Shown in pieces: positions 44,113 to 52,430 of a DNA stretch of 64,000 nucleotides (its first letter is position 1; every line of letters begins with the position of its first letter). The translations under genes were made by a program, and so were the position numbers. The stretch lies in the NCBI GenBank assembly GCA_900258555.1, contig LT984856.1:598356-662355 (forward strand), given 5' to 3'. The stretch is from an uncultured Desulfobacterium sp. (GTDB lineage: Bacteria > Desulfobacterota > DSM-4660 > Desulfatiglandales > Desulfatiglandaceae). The notes below the pieces were generated by a model, which saw nothing but the letters and a program-made list of their open reading frames with translations, was not told where the DNA came from and ran no database searches.

Positions 44113-45578
44113 TTCTTCTCCAGGGTATCTGGAAATTCCAGAGATGTAATTTTTGTCCACCCTCCTCCCAGGGCCTTGTAGATGACTATGAGGTCGGCGG
44201 TAACATTACGGCTGCTCTGGGTGAGCTGGTCTTCGAATGACAGCATAGACCTCTGGGCTTCAAGCACAATCTGAAAATCAACAAGGCCGGAAGAATACTG
44301 ATCCTGCGAAAGCCCTGCAGCGGCCCTTGCAGACTGAACCGCCCGCAACAGGGAACTTCTTTTCTCCTGTTCCTTTGAATAGGCGATCATTGCATTTTCC
44401 ACCTCTTCAAGGGCATTGAGTATTGAGGCCTTGTACTGGATCATTTTCTGCTCCTGCAATGCGTTCTGCACCTCGACGTTTTGAAGTATCGCCCTAGCCC
44501 TGAATATGGGCCAGCTTATGCCTGGACCTGCGTTGTAATATCGGCTTTGGGCGTCAAGGAAATCCTGAGAGGACAAGGACTCAAGGCCAATAGAGCCGGT
44601 TAACGTCAATTTGGGAAAGAGATCCGCCTTGGCCACACCAATCCTCGCTGTCTGGGCTGCCAGTTCGCGCTCCAGCATGCGCACATCCGGCCTGCGTCTA
44701 AGCGCATCAGCAGGCACGCCCACGGCAATCTCCGGCCCTGCAACCGGTATATCCCCTGGTTTATCCAGGTCCGGGTCAATATCCCCTGGTTGCCTGCCCA
44801 ACAGGACGGCAAGCCTGTTTTTTGCCTGTTCAAGACCGGTCTTTAGGGACGGAATCTCGGACCTGGTCGCTTCCAGGTTATAGCTCGCCTGTTCCACATC
44901 AAGCCCTGTGGTCAGCCCCGCCTCATAACGCCACTTTGTGATGTTAGATGTCTCTTCCTGCACCTTCAAATTGGATGATGCCACTGTAAGTCTTGCCTGA
45001 AACGATCGGACATCGAGATAGTTTAGCGCAACCTCGGCCGTGAGCGATACCATCACATCATAATATTCCTCCTGCATCGCCTGCATATCTGCGGTTGCAG
45101 CCTCAACCGAGCGACGCACACCTCCAAAGATATCAATCTCCCATCCTGCGTCAAAACCCGCCTGATAAAGATCTGTCCTCCTGCCCACGCCTACCTGCTC
45201 ACTGGTCCTGTTGGTCTTGGCGGAGCCTGTTGCATCAAGGGTTGGAAATAAGCCCGCCATGGCAATCGCCCTTCGGGCCCTTGCCTCTCTTATCTTCGCC
45301 CTTGCCTCCTTAACACCAAGGTTTTCTGATATGGCCCTTTCCACAAGGTATGACAGTAATGGGTCATTGAGGGTCTGCCACCACTGGGCCAGGGCATCAA
45401 CGTCTGTCTGCCTGTTGCTTAACCCGCCTTCAAGGTCTGCCCGCCACCCATCCGGCGCCGTTGTTTCTGGGGGGGAATAGTCAGGTCCGACAGCGCAAGC
45501 GGCAATCATCAGAGCTGATAACAGCACCGGAAACAATCTAAAAACAGGTTTAATATTTGACTTAATATAAATATTCAC
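44109..45578 (-). CDS. TolC-like outer-membrane efflux lipoprotein (NodT family)
   Basis: A 489-aa outer-membrane factor. I place the start at GTG 45578: it gives a lipoprotein signal (NIYIKSNIKPVFRLF, hydrophobic core, lipobox LMIAAC-AVGPDY), whereas the longer frame from 45710 begins inside an IS remnant. Two OEP repeats follow (about 85-280 and 300-480), with typical coiled-coil helices. No clear ribosome site, possibly because the IS insertion replaced the native upstream region. First gene of the export operon. Confidence 0.88.
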   Translation of the reverse strand: MNIYIKSNIKPVFRLFPVLLSALMIAACAVGPDYSPPETTAPDGWRADLEGGLSNRQTDVDALAQWWQTLNDPLLSYLVERAISENLGVKEARAKIREARARRAIAMAGLFPTLDATGSAKTNRTSEQVGVGRRTDLYQAGFDAGWEIDIFGGVRRSVEAATADMQAMQEEYYDVMVSLTAEVALNYLDVRSFQARLTVASSNLKVQEETSNITKWRYEAGLTTGLDVEQASYNLEATRSEIPSLKTGLEQAKNRLAVLLGRQPGDIDPDLDKPGDIPVAGPEIAVGVPADALRRRPDVRMLERELAAQTARIGVAKADLFPKLTLTGSIGLESLSSQDFLDAQSRYYNAGPGISWPIFRARAILQNVEVQNALQEQKMIQYKASILNALEEVENAMIAYSKEQEKRSSLLRAVQSARAAAGLSQDQYSSGLVDFQIVLEAQRSMLSFEDQLTQSSRNVTADLIVIYKALGGGWTKITSLEFPDTLEKK

Positions 45579-45654
45579 ATCAAATAACTTATCAATTTTG
45601 ATGTTTAATTTTGCATTGATATTGAATTGTTCTTTATAATTAATAACTAAACCA

Positions 45655-45927
45655 CCCTCGACTATAAGTCGAGGGGTTTTATGAGGGGTCGATTTCAAAT
45701 CGACTATCATCAGGAATCGGCTCCCCTTCTTGCTTTTGAAAATATTGCTGGATCATTTCGTCCGTGCAAAACATCACGAGTCCGTATCGCCACCGCACCA
45801 GCCATTCCGCGCTTCAGATATTTGTGAAGCCAGATTTGGTGGACTTTGAGGTCTGTTTTGGTATGGGCACCCAGTTGATAACGTCGCATAGCGACATGTA
45901 TTAACTTTTCTTCGCCTAAAGGCGAGG
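45655..45927 (-). mobile_element. internally deleted IS200/IS605-family element
   Basis: Ends are the subterminal hairpins expected of this family: CTCGCCTTTAGGCGA region (about 45912-45927) on the 5' side and the perfect palindrome CCCTCGACTTATAGTCGAGGG (45655-45676, stated in two halves CCCTCGACTT and ATAGTCGAGGG) on the 3' side. Between them is a shortened transposase. Exact cleavage sites are not determinable by eye. The surrounding 45579-46028 gap holds only this and a heptanucleotide array. Confidence 0.75.
45679..45889 (-). pseudogene. TnpA (IS200/IS605 Y1 transposase) remnant
   Basis: Minus strand from ATG 45889 encodes the N-terminus (MRRYQLGAHTKTDLKVHQIW, then VAIRTRDVL). After about 45765 a different frame continues with the C-terminus (TDEMIQQYFQKQEGEPIPDD, then SRFEIDPS) to TAA at 45679. 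The central part with the HUH motif and catalytic Tyr is gone, so this copy cannot be active. The deletion shifts the frame, so the first frame stops at 45710. Confidence 0.82.
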
Positions 45928-45953
45928 GATTTCAACCATCCCTGAAAGGGACA

Positions 45954-45981
45954 TTAAAAATTAACAATTCACAATTCAAAA
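45954..45981. repeat. degenerate heptanucleotide array C
   Basis: Four 7-nt units TTAAAAA, TTAACAA, TTCACAA, TTCAAAA without gaps, between the IS remnant and the NCS2 permease stop. Complement of the TTTTGAA-type units of arrays A, B and D. Confidence 0.65.
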
Positions 45982-46028
45982 TTGTCCCCTGCTGTGTCTT
46001 ATGTCTGTCGCCTATTGTAGGTCTGCGG

Positions 46029-47345
46029 TTACATCTCTCCCTGGCTGCCCGGATCAATCCTCTTCCTAAATACAACATGCTCGAGTATCAGTGCGCTCAG
46101 GACTCCCACCACAAAACCATTTCCCAATATGGGTCTTAAGACCTGTGGCATGGCGCCGACCACATGGCCGGGGAAAAAGGCCACTACAGTGCCCAGCAGC
46201 AATGGTAGGCCGATCACCAGTCCGTTGTCAAATTGAATGCCCTGATCTTTACTGTCTTTGAAGGCGACGATCAGGCCGGCCGAAATCTGGTGGGTCATCA
46301 CATAGGCAAGCACCGCGCCGATCACTACGGACGGGATGCCTCCAATAACCCCTGTCACATCAGGAAAAAACGCCAAAAAGAGCATGATTGCAGCGGCGGG
46401 CAGCAGTGTGAATCGGGACGCACACCCTGTTGACATGATCATGCCTGGGCTTAGGGAATAGTTTACAGGGCCTATGACCCCAAAGAATCCGGAGGCTATA
46501 TTGGCAAGGCCCGTTAACAACACACCTCGTTTTACACGGCCTTCCATGCCTGATGGCGCGATGAATTCCCCGGCAGACTGGATGGAGCCCAAGTCATTAA
46601 TAGAAAGGGCTATATAACAAAACATGAAGGATATCAGCACACCTGGTTGAATAGCCGGGTCCAGGGTCATCTGTCCAAAAAAGCCTCCGAAGTTAGTTAC
46701 ACAGCAGGCCGGACCGTCGCCTCTTCCCCCTGGAAATATCAAAAAGTAGATCAGGCTCCCAGCGATCATGGCCCATATTATCAAGGTTGATCTCCAGATG
46801 CCGCTTAAAAGCCTGTAACAACCGAATACCAGGATGATCATTATTATGGCGAAACTGATATTATAAAAAGGGCTTATCCCGCTTTTTGGGGCGACTATCA
46901 GATCCCGCACGGTCGGGGCTATGGTAAATGCGATCAGCAGAAGGACTACTGTTACCACGTTTAGGGTAAAGAGTCTTTGAAGATATCTGAATAATCCGCT
47001 CGCAGACAAAACCGCAATGAACAGGCCACCGATCATCACAGAGGTGTAAATGGCGGATTTTCCGGCCTCCTGACCGGCAATGACTCCGATAAGGAGCACC
47101 GTAGAAGGTCCTGGGATTACCGGCATCCTGTGTCCCCAATATATCTGACATACAAGGGTAATGGCGTTTATGAACAGGAGCTTCTGGAGGTAGATGATGA
47201 GCCCGGATGGTTCTATGAAATGGATCTCCCCTATGACCTTGCCCAGTATAATGATGGAGGAGATAACAACAGCAGCCCATTGAAGGCCAATGAGCCAGGA
47301 TTTTATCAAAGGGGGTTTTTCGTCAACACCGTATTCAATTCGCAT
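46029..47345 (-). CDS. NCS2 family (xanthine/uracil-type) permease
   Basis: A 438-aa polytopic membrane protein with about 12-14 segments and the NCS2 pattern (SINDLGSIQSAGEF near the centre, TGLANIASGFFGVIGPVNYS, LLGTVVAFFP). Imports a nucleobase-like substrate by proton or sodium symport, but specificity residues were not checked. Start ATG 47345 or ATG 47357; both overlap the small upstream gene. Confidence 0.85.
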   Translation of the reverse strand: MRIEYGVDEKPPLIKSWLIGLQWAAVVISSIIILGKVIGEIHFIEPSGLIIYLQKLLFINAITLVCQIYWGHRMPVIPGPSTVLLIGVIAGQEAGKSAIYTSVMIGGLFIAVLSASGLFRYLQRLFTLNVVTVVLLLIAFTIAPTVRDLIVAPKSGISPFYNISFAIIMIILVFGCYRLLSGIWRSTLIIWAMIAGSLIYFLIFPGGRGDGPACCVTNFGGFFGQMTLDPAIQPGVLISFMFCYIALSINDLGSIQSAGEFIAPSGMEGRVKRGVLLTGLANIASGFFGVIGPVNYSLSPGMIMSTGCASRFTLLPAAAIMLFLAFFPDVTGVIGGIPSVVIGAVLAYVMTHQISAGLIVAFKDSKDQGIQFDNGLVIGLPLLLGTVVAFFPGHVVGAMPQVLRPILGNGFVVGVLSALILEHVVFRKRIDPGSQGEM

Positions 47346-47613
47346 CGCAGGACCCATCTCCGGGCAGGCTGGTGCGAATCAGGATATCAAAACCCATGGA
47401 TTTCAGGGCCTCTATCCATAACGAGGCCTCCTCAATGCGCTCGTATCTCCCCACCAGCAAAAGGCACTGATCGTTTTCATCCCAGACCCAATCGTATTGC
47501 ACAAAGCGGACACCGTTTTCTTCAATCCTCTTTCTGAGCCCTTCGCGGATCTCTTCCCTTGCATCAAAATCAAGCCCAAGGTAGCTTTTGCCTTTTATCA
47601 GAACATAGTACAT
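47335..47613 (-). CDS. small conserved-looking protein, function unknown
   Basis: A 92-aa soluble protein (MYYVLIKGKSYLGLDFDA, VQYDWVWDENDQCLLLVG, EASLWIEALKSMGFDILIR). Alternating beta and helix pattern; no motif recognised. It overlaps the permease start by 11-23 bases and lies 20 bases after the MetE-like gene stop, so it is in the same operon. Confidence 0.65.
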   Translation of the reverse strand: MYYVLIKGKSYLGLDFDAREEIREGLRKRIEENGVRFVQYDWVWDENDQCLLLVGRYERIEEASLWIEALKSMGFDILIRTSLPGDGSCDAN

Positions 47614-47632
47614 TTAGCAAACCCGCAATGCC

Positions 47633-48718
47633 CTACCATTTTGGTTCACCAATCCTGGCCGAAACAGCATTTGCAAGCCCATATATCCTTTGCGTCCAAT
47701 CCACAGAAAGTAGACCGGCGCCGCACGCAGGGGTAATCAGGCTCTGCCTTATAACAAGGTCAATGTCCGGTCCGCAACAGACCAGTTGCGATAACAGCCC
47801 TTTCAGACGATCCAGTAAGGAGTCGGGGGTTTCTTTAAACGGGTCGTCCAGTGTCGGTACGATGCCCCATGCCACAGATCCGCCGCGATTCAAGAAATCA
47901 TTTACCTGCTGCAGATAATAACCCAGTGATTGACCGAAGCGGTATGCGTCCAGGCTTAAAATCTGCATATGGGTTTCAAGCAGGATTGACCAGTCAATGG
48001 CCTCGCAGGCATGAACACCGGTCAGGGCGTTTTCAAGAAAAACCGCACGAAAAATCGCATTGATATCCTCGATGATCATCTCCTTTGTCATGGTCAGGTG
48101 ATCTCTTGTGCCATAGGCGCTGACCGCCGGTTCATCTACAAAAATGACGGCCTGCCTGCCGAATTGCGACAGGGCCCGGGCCTGGCTGCGGCTGTTCAGG
48201 GCAAGAGTCCTCACTATGACATCACGCAGTTCATCATTATAATAGGAAAATCTGCCCTCCTGGTCCTTTAGATTCAACCCGACGGTCAGGGGGCCTGCGA
48301 TCTGCCCTTTAACGAACAGGACATTGTCGAAGTCCATCTTTTCAAGATGGGCGAGAAAGGCATGAAATCCTCTTGCAGCCCTGACCGGCGGCAGGAATTT
48401 GGCAAGGGCTAAGGCGTCGCCTGATTCAGCGGCGAGGCAGATTGAGTAGAAGTCCGTAAGCCTCTCAGGCCAGTCCGGCCGGCTCGCATCAAAAAAGTAG
48501 CTATCGCCTTTGACAATCAACAGACCTGAATCTACAAGGGGTTGCAGGAACTGGAAAACAAAATACTCCTCACTGCCACGACGAGGCATCTGGGGCCAGT
48601 GAGGGGCCCTTGAAAAATACCTTATAACAAAGCCTACCGCCTCATCAGGATCAGTAAACGGCAGGCTCCCAATACCTGTTGCGATTCCTCCGGGAGAGAA
48701 TTCTGCTATTTTATCCAT
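47633..48718 (-). CDS. core-MetE-type methionine synthase-like protein
   Basis: A 361-aa UROD/MetE-fold protein equal only to the catalytic half of cobalamin-independent methionine synthase. Zinc ligands appear as His236 and Cys238 (GVHACEAIDW) and Cys332 (ITPACGAG); GIGSLPFTDPDEAV at the N-terminus and FVDEPAVSA in the middle match the fold. The N-terminal tetrahydrofolate-handling half of MetE is absent. Short core-MetE proteins of anaerobes are thought to take methyl groups from corrinoid proteins. Overlaps the DAHP synthase gene by 8 bases. A methyltransferase of other substrate remains possible. Confidence 0.78.
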   Translation of the reverse strand: MDKIAEFSPGGIATGIGSLPFTDPDEAVGFVIRYFSRAPHWPQMPRRGSEEYFVFQFLQPLVDSGLLIVKGDSYFFDASRPDWPERLTDFYSICLAAESGDALALAKFLPPVRAARGFHAFLAHLEKMDFDNVLFVKGQIAGPLTVGLNLKDQEGRFSYYNDELRDVIVRTLALNSRSQARALSQFGRQAVIFVDEPAVSAYGTRDHLTMTKEMIIEDINAIFRAVFLENALTGVHACEAIDWSILLETHMQILSLDAYRFGQSLGYYLQQVNDFLNRGGSVAWGIVPTLDDPFKETPDSLLDRLKGLLSQLVCCGPDIDLVIRQSLITPACGAGLLSVDWTQRIYGLANAVSARIGEPKW

Positions 48719-49802
48719 TGGTCCCTGTTATCTTCAGCCTGAAATCATAGTATTTCCTCACATCTTCAATTACTCTGAAGAGCCCCATCGGGTTTTCCGG
48801 ATCTTTGGCTGAATATAGGCTTTGATGTCCGTCGCTTAGGGCGTTTTCAGGGTCAGGATGTGCCTCGATCATCAGGCCGTTGGCACCGTGTCCGACTGCG
48901 CCAAGAGATGTCTCTAACACCAGAGACCTTTTTCCACAGGCATGGCTGGGGTCATAGATTATCGGGATATTGCAGTTTTGGACCAATACGCTGATATCAC
49001 CGGTATCAATGCTGTTGCGTGTATATTTTAGGTCTATCCCCTTTATACCCCTGAGGCAGATCATCACATTGTGGACATTGCCGGCCAGGAGATATTCTGC
49101 GGCATTGATCAATTCCTCCAGGGTAGTCGCCATACCCCTTTTTAGCAGGACCGCGGCTGCTGTCCCTTTGAGCTCGGTCAGGGCCTTTAACAGGTCATAG
49201 TTCTGGCAATTTCTTGCGCCCACCTGATATACATCCACCCTGTGTTTTTGATACTTATCAATATTCCTGGGGTCGGTAATCTCGGTAACAATCGGAAGCC
49301 CGCTTGCATCACCTGCCTGCCTCAGAAACCTGAGCCCTTCTTCCTGAAGGCCCTGAAAGGAATAGGGGCTGGTCCTGGGTTTATACGCGCCGCCTCGCAG
49401 CATATCAGCGCCCGCCGCCTTGACATCGCGAGCCGCCTTCATAATCTGCCCTTCACTCTCAACTGCGCAAGGGCCTGCTATGATGCACAGTCTGTTACCC
49501 CCGACCTCCATACCTCCGGCCTTTACAATCCTCCTGTCAAGATATGACCTGGATGCGAGCTTGTAAGGTTCGGCTATCCTTTTTATGTCCTCTACACAGT
49601 CCAGTTGCCGCAGGCGTTCCTCCTGGATCTTTGCAATATCAGCGCCCGCGGCCTTAACAGCCACCACCGGCAGTTCCTCTCCCTGGACAGTATGATAATG
49701 CACCTCAATCCCGGCCTCATCCGCAAGCTGTATCAGCCTTTCCACAGTCCTTTTGATATCTTCCTGCGTTGCTCCCTTTTTTAACTGAACTATCATGGTC
49801 AA
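48711..49802 (-). CDS. aroF: 3-deoxy-7-phosphoheptulonate (DAHP) synthase, AroF/KDPG-like type
   Basis: A 363-aa type I-beta DAHP synthase, first enzyme of the shikimate pathway. N-terminal ferredoxin-like regulatory domain (about 1-70), then the barrel with IAGPCAVESEGQ, RGGAYKPRTSPYSFQG, QVGARNCQNYDLL, KRGMATTLEE and YDPSHACGKR. GAGG precedes the ATG. Likely regulated through the N-terminal domain. Confidence 0.93.
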   Translation of the reverse strand: MTMIVQLKKGATQEDIKRTVERLIQLADEAGIEVHYHTVQGEELPVVAVKAAGADIAKIQEERLRQLDCVEDIKRIAEPYKLASRSYLDRRIVKAGGMEVGGNRLCIIAGPCAVESEGQIMKAARDVKAAGADMLRGGAYKPRTSPYSFQGLQEEGLRFLRQAGDASGLPIVTEITDPRNIDKYQKHRVDVYQVGARNCQNYDLLKALTELKGTAAAVLLKRGMATTLEELINAAEYLLAGNVHNVMICLRGIKGIDLKYTRNSIDTGDISVLVQNCNIPIIYDPSHACGKRSLVLETSLGAVGHGANGLMIEAHPDPENALSDGHQSLYSAKDPENPMGLFRVIEDVRKYYDFRLKITGTNG

Positions 49803-49813
49803 CCTCAGAACGG

Positions 49814-49901
49814 TTTTAAGTTTTATGTGTTAAGTTTTAAGTTTAGGATGTTGGGTCCTTTAACACCTATAAACCTAAAACCTAAAACTTAAAACCTAAA
49901 A
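49814..49901. repeat. degenerate heptanucleotide arrays E, inverted pair
   Basis: Left arm (49814-49841) reads TTTTAAG, TTTTATG, TGTTAAG, TTTTAAG; right arm (49874-49901) reads CCTAAAA, CCTAAAA, CTTAAAA, CCTAAAA. Each arm has an exact 7-nt period, and the arms are roughly complementary so the transcript could fold into a hairpin. Lies between the transglycosylase and DAHP synthase genes. Confidence 0.7.
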
Positions 49902-49939
49902 CGTAGGTATCTTACTGAAAGGCTGGAGGGCTGGGCTAA

Positions 49940-51310
49940 TTATATATCCTGCTTCTGCGTTGGAATGCGAAGGTTTTGTCCCAGACGAATGGTTGCGTGC
50001 GCATTAAGCCCGTTGGCGTGAATAAGGTCTCTTACCTGCACGCCATATCTTTTTGCGATCTTGTTGGCCGTATCTCCCGGTCTTACACGGCAATAAAGAC
50101 TGGATTTCCGGATGCTTTTAAACAGCTCGGGCGGTATGTTTTCTGCCGTAAATGTGGAGTCTGAAGCCATCTTGGACGGCAGATAAAGGCAGTAGCCCTT
50201 TGGCACATATTGACGTCCGCTGATAACCGACGATCTCAATGAGGGATTGAGCTCTTCCAATGTGTCAATATCCACGCAGAAATGCCTGGCCAAATCCTTT
50301 ATGGCGATATGGCCTGGAAGGGTTATGGAATCCCGGTAAACTGGTTCGTCAAGTTCGATCTCGCCAAAATAGGCCTGGTAATTCCGGGCTATTTCCCTTG
50401 CAGCGAGAAATTCGGAATAGAAATTGCGAGAGGCAAAACCAAAAGAGGGGCCATTATAATACTTAAAGATATTTTCATAGCCACCCTTTATCCTCTGGGC
50501 CCTTAGCATCCCACCAGGGCCGTGGTTATAAGCGGTAAGGGCGGTGGGCCATTCCCCCAGCATTCTATAGTTTTCCTTCAATAAGCGCGCGGCGGCGTGG
50601 GTTGCAATAATGGGGTCGCGTCTTTCATCAATAACATGATTTATGGTCATGAATCTGCGGCCTGTTGGGTTGGTGAATTGCCATATCCCCGCGGCGCCGC
50701 ATTTGCTTGAGGCTTGATAATTAAAGGAGGATTCCACGTGCGGCAGATAGGCCAGGTCCTCAGGCAGATCATAGGCCCTTAGAATCCTTCTGATCTCGTC
50801 AAGGTACTTTCCGGAACGTATAAGACCTGCAAGAAAGCGGTCTTTCTGGCCCAACTGCATCCTGACGTTTAAGTGGGCATCCTTCAACAAATTCTTGGCG
50901 TTATAGGCTGCAAACAGGCCCAGGACACGCTCCTGCTCCAGGCTAGGCCGCGCGTCCGCGGATACTATCCTTTTGAGCAAATTTTGGTAATAACCCTTGG
51001 CACAGCTCTCCTTTGCATCGTTGTAGCTGTAGGCCCCAGGCTCGAACCAGTCCTTCAGGGTTATCACCTCATAGATAATATTAAGGTTTCTGGCATCGTG
51101 GATTATTCCCTGTGTGGTTGAGTATTGAGCATATACCTTTTTCCAAAATGCGACATTTGCCATGAGGCTCGGATAGGAGGGCAAAGGATCATCCTGCTCC
51201 GCGGCAAATCCCAGGGTGGTCGGCAGCGATAAGGCCGCAAACGTTATCAGGGCAAAACACAGCCCGATTCCCCGGAACACCAATTTAATAGATTTCAACC
51301 TTTTTCTCAT
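49940..51310 (-). CDS. membrane-bound lytic transglycosylase (MltD-like) with LysM
   Basis: A 456-aa peptidoglycan enzyme. ATG 51310 is chosen (AGGTGA just upstream); a GTG three codons earlier is the alternative. Signal peptide ends near ALSLPTTLGFAA. SLT domain at about 180-320 with catalytic Glu in LPHVESSFNYQASSKCGAAG, plus IWQFTNPTGRRF and ALTAYNHGPGGM. A C-terminal LysM (YCRVRPGDTANKIAKRYGV, about 408-452) binds peptidoglycan. Preceded by a -24/-12 promoter. Confidence 0.92.
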   Translation of the reverse strand: MRKRLKSIKLVFRGIGLCFALITFAALSLPTTLGFAAEQDDPLPSYPSLMANVAFWKKVYAQYSTTQGIIHDARNLNIIYEVITLKDWFEPGAYSYNDAKESCAKGYYQNLLKRIVSADARPSLEQERVLGLFAAYNAKNLLKDAHLNVRMQLGQKDRFLAGLIRSGKYLDEIRRILRAYDLPEDLAYLPHVESSFNYQASSKCGAAGIWQFTNPTGRRFMTINHVIDERRDPIIATHAAARLLKENYRMLGEWPTALTAYNHGPGGMLRAQRIKGGYENIFKYYNGPSFGFASRNFYSEFLAAREIARNYQAYFGEIELDEPVYRDSITLPGHIAIKDLARHFCVDIDTLEELNPSLRSSVISGRQYVPKGYCLYLPSKMASDSTFTAENIPPELFKSIRKSSLYCRVRPGDTANKIAKRYGVQVRDLIHANGLNAHATIRLGQNLRIPTQKQDI

Positions 51311-51322
51311 ATCTGTCACCTA

Positions 51323-51391
51323 AAGAATACTATCCGGGTGATTAGGTGTCACAAAAGCCCGGGATTACTACCCGGGGAAGGTAGCCGGATG
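51323..51391 (-). promoter_or_regulatory. hairpin-rich leader of the transglycosylase gene
   Basis: On the minus strand between the predicted transcription start and the ATG: outer pair ATCCGG/CCGGAT, inner stem CTACC/GGTAG, and CCCGGG blocks on each side of ATTACTA. It could be a structured 5' UTR, or only incidental GC-rich pairing. No known riboswitch class recognised. Confidence 0.35.
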
Positions 51392-51404
51392 ATTATTTTT
51401 TTAT

Positions 51405-51418
51405 GCAAAATAAATGCC
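51405..51418 (-). promoter_or_regulatory. sigma-54 promoter of the transglycosylase gene
   Basis: Minus-strand CGGCATTTATTTTGCA: GG-N10-GC, good -24 (GGCAT) and perfect -12 (TTGCA). Predicted start near 51393. Confidence 0.7.
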
Positions 51419-51638
51419 GCATTGGCCTTCTAACGTTTGTTTTTATCCAACACACTGGAGAATGATCATTCACCACAAAGCTATAATTTTGGAAGGAGTT
51501 AATTGGACAAAAGCAGAACTTGCTTTTTAATTCCAAAAAGTATATGGACCCTTGCATTGTGTGTCAAGTTCAAACATCGCAGGACTGCAAAAAAGTGACC
51601 CTTACACTGAAACGATGATAATATATCTTCCATTATAA

Positions 51639-51666
51639 TTCAAAATTCACAATTAAAAATTCAAAA
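51639..51666. repeat. degenerate heptanucleotide array D
   Basis: Units TTCAAAA, TTCACAA, TTAAAAA, TTCAAAA in register. It overlaps the 3' end of comB: the final Asn-Phe codons and stop codon of that gene are made of repeat sequence. Confidence 0.65.
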
Positions 51667-52372
51667 TCGTAATATCTCCATCTTTCAGCCTGGGCACGAC
51701 AGGGATACTGTTCAAATCTGTGCACAAAGCTATATCGGATTCCATCCCTATTTCCCTCAGGTAACGGCCATGTTGTGTCTGGCCGACAAAGGATGTCAGA
51801 CCGATCTGCCCGGCCTTTTCAAAGGTAAACAAGGCGGCCTTGGCATTGTCGGTGAGGTCATAATTTGACCCGATAAGGCTGACTATCATTCCTGCGCAGG
51901 CCGTGTCCTCCAGGCTCAGATCGCCCTGCCTGCCTGCGCAGACAATGGTGACATCATGGGGACATGTTACAATGTAATTGCAGATTGCAGCCATGTTCAG
52001 AAATGATCCAAAAATAACCATGCTCGCCCCCTCGGCCCAGAGTGCCGCCTTGGTGCCATTAGTGGTGGTTAAGACAATGGTCTTCCCTGCCACCTTTTCC
52101 TTTGAATATTCGCAAGGGGAGTTACCCAGATCAAACCCGGCAATCTTAAAGCCCTTTCGCTCGCCACCAAGGATGCAATCTGTTGCTCCGAGTTTCTGTT
52201 TCAACTCAAAGGCCTCTTCCGGCTCCAGCACGGGAATAACGCGATGGGCCTGATTAGCCAGGGCTGTAACAATTGTGCTGGTGGCCCTCAGGATATCCAC
52301 TACTACAGAGATTTGTCCTGTTTGTGTATTATCTCCAGCAGAAGACGGTATGAGAATGACATCAATCAGCAC
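51653..52372 (-). CDS. comB: 2-phosphosulfolactate phosphatase family protein
   Basis: A 239-aa ComB-family protein (VVVDILRATSTIVTALA, GERKGFKIAGFDLGNSP, VLTTTNGTKA, CAGRQGDLSLEDTACAGMIV). In methanogens it dephosphorylates 2-phosphosulfolactate in coenzyme M synthesis; many bacteria have the family without the rest of the pathway, and no comA or comC is visible here. Start GTG 52372 has GGAG only three bases away, so the adjacent CTG might be used. The last two codons and the stop come from repeat array D. Confidence 0.87.
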   Translation of the reverse strand: MLIDVILIPSSAGDNTQTGQISVVVDILRATSTIVTALANQAHRVIPVLEPEEAFELKQKLGATDCILGGERKGFKIAGFDLGNSPCEYSKEKVAGKTIVLTTTNGTKAALWAEGASMVIFGSFLNMAAICNYIVTCPHDVTIVCAGRQGDLSLEDTACAGMIVSLIGSNYDLTDNAKAALFTFEKAGQIGLTSFVGQTQHGRYLREIGMESDIALCTDLNSIPVVPRLKDGDITILNF

Positions 52373-52430
52373 TGTCTCCTCACTGACATTTTCTGTCCTA
52401 TGGGCTTGTCTTTTTGTTCATTCATGATCA

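Noticed and set aside
45579-45710. N-terminal extension of the TolC-like protein
   Set aside because: Its codons lie in the IS200/IS605 3' end and hairpin, and the true lipoprotein signal peptide begins at 45578.
49814-49901. CRISPR-like array
   Set aside because: Units are 7 nt and contiguous with no spacers; no cas genes in the window.
51323-51391. Known cyclic-di-GMP or cyclic-di-AMP riboswitch
   Set aside because: Conserved sequence blocks of those classes could not be found and the leader is too short for the cyclic-di-AMP type.
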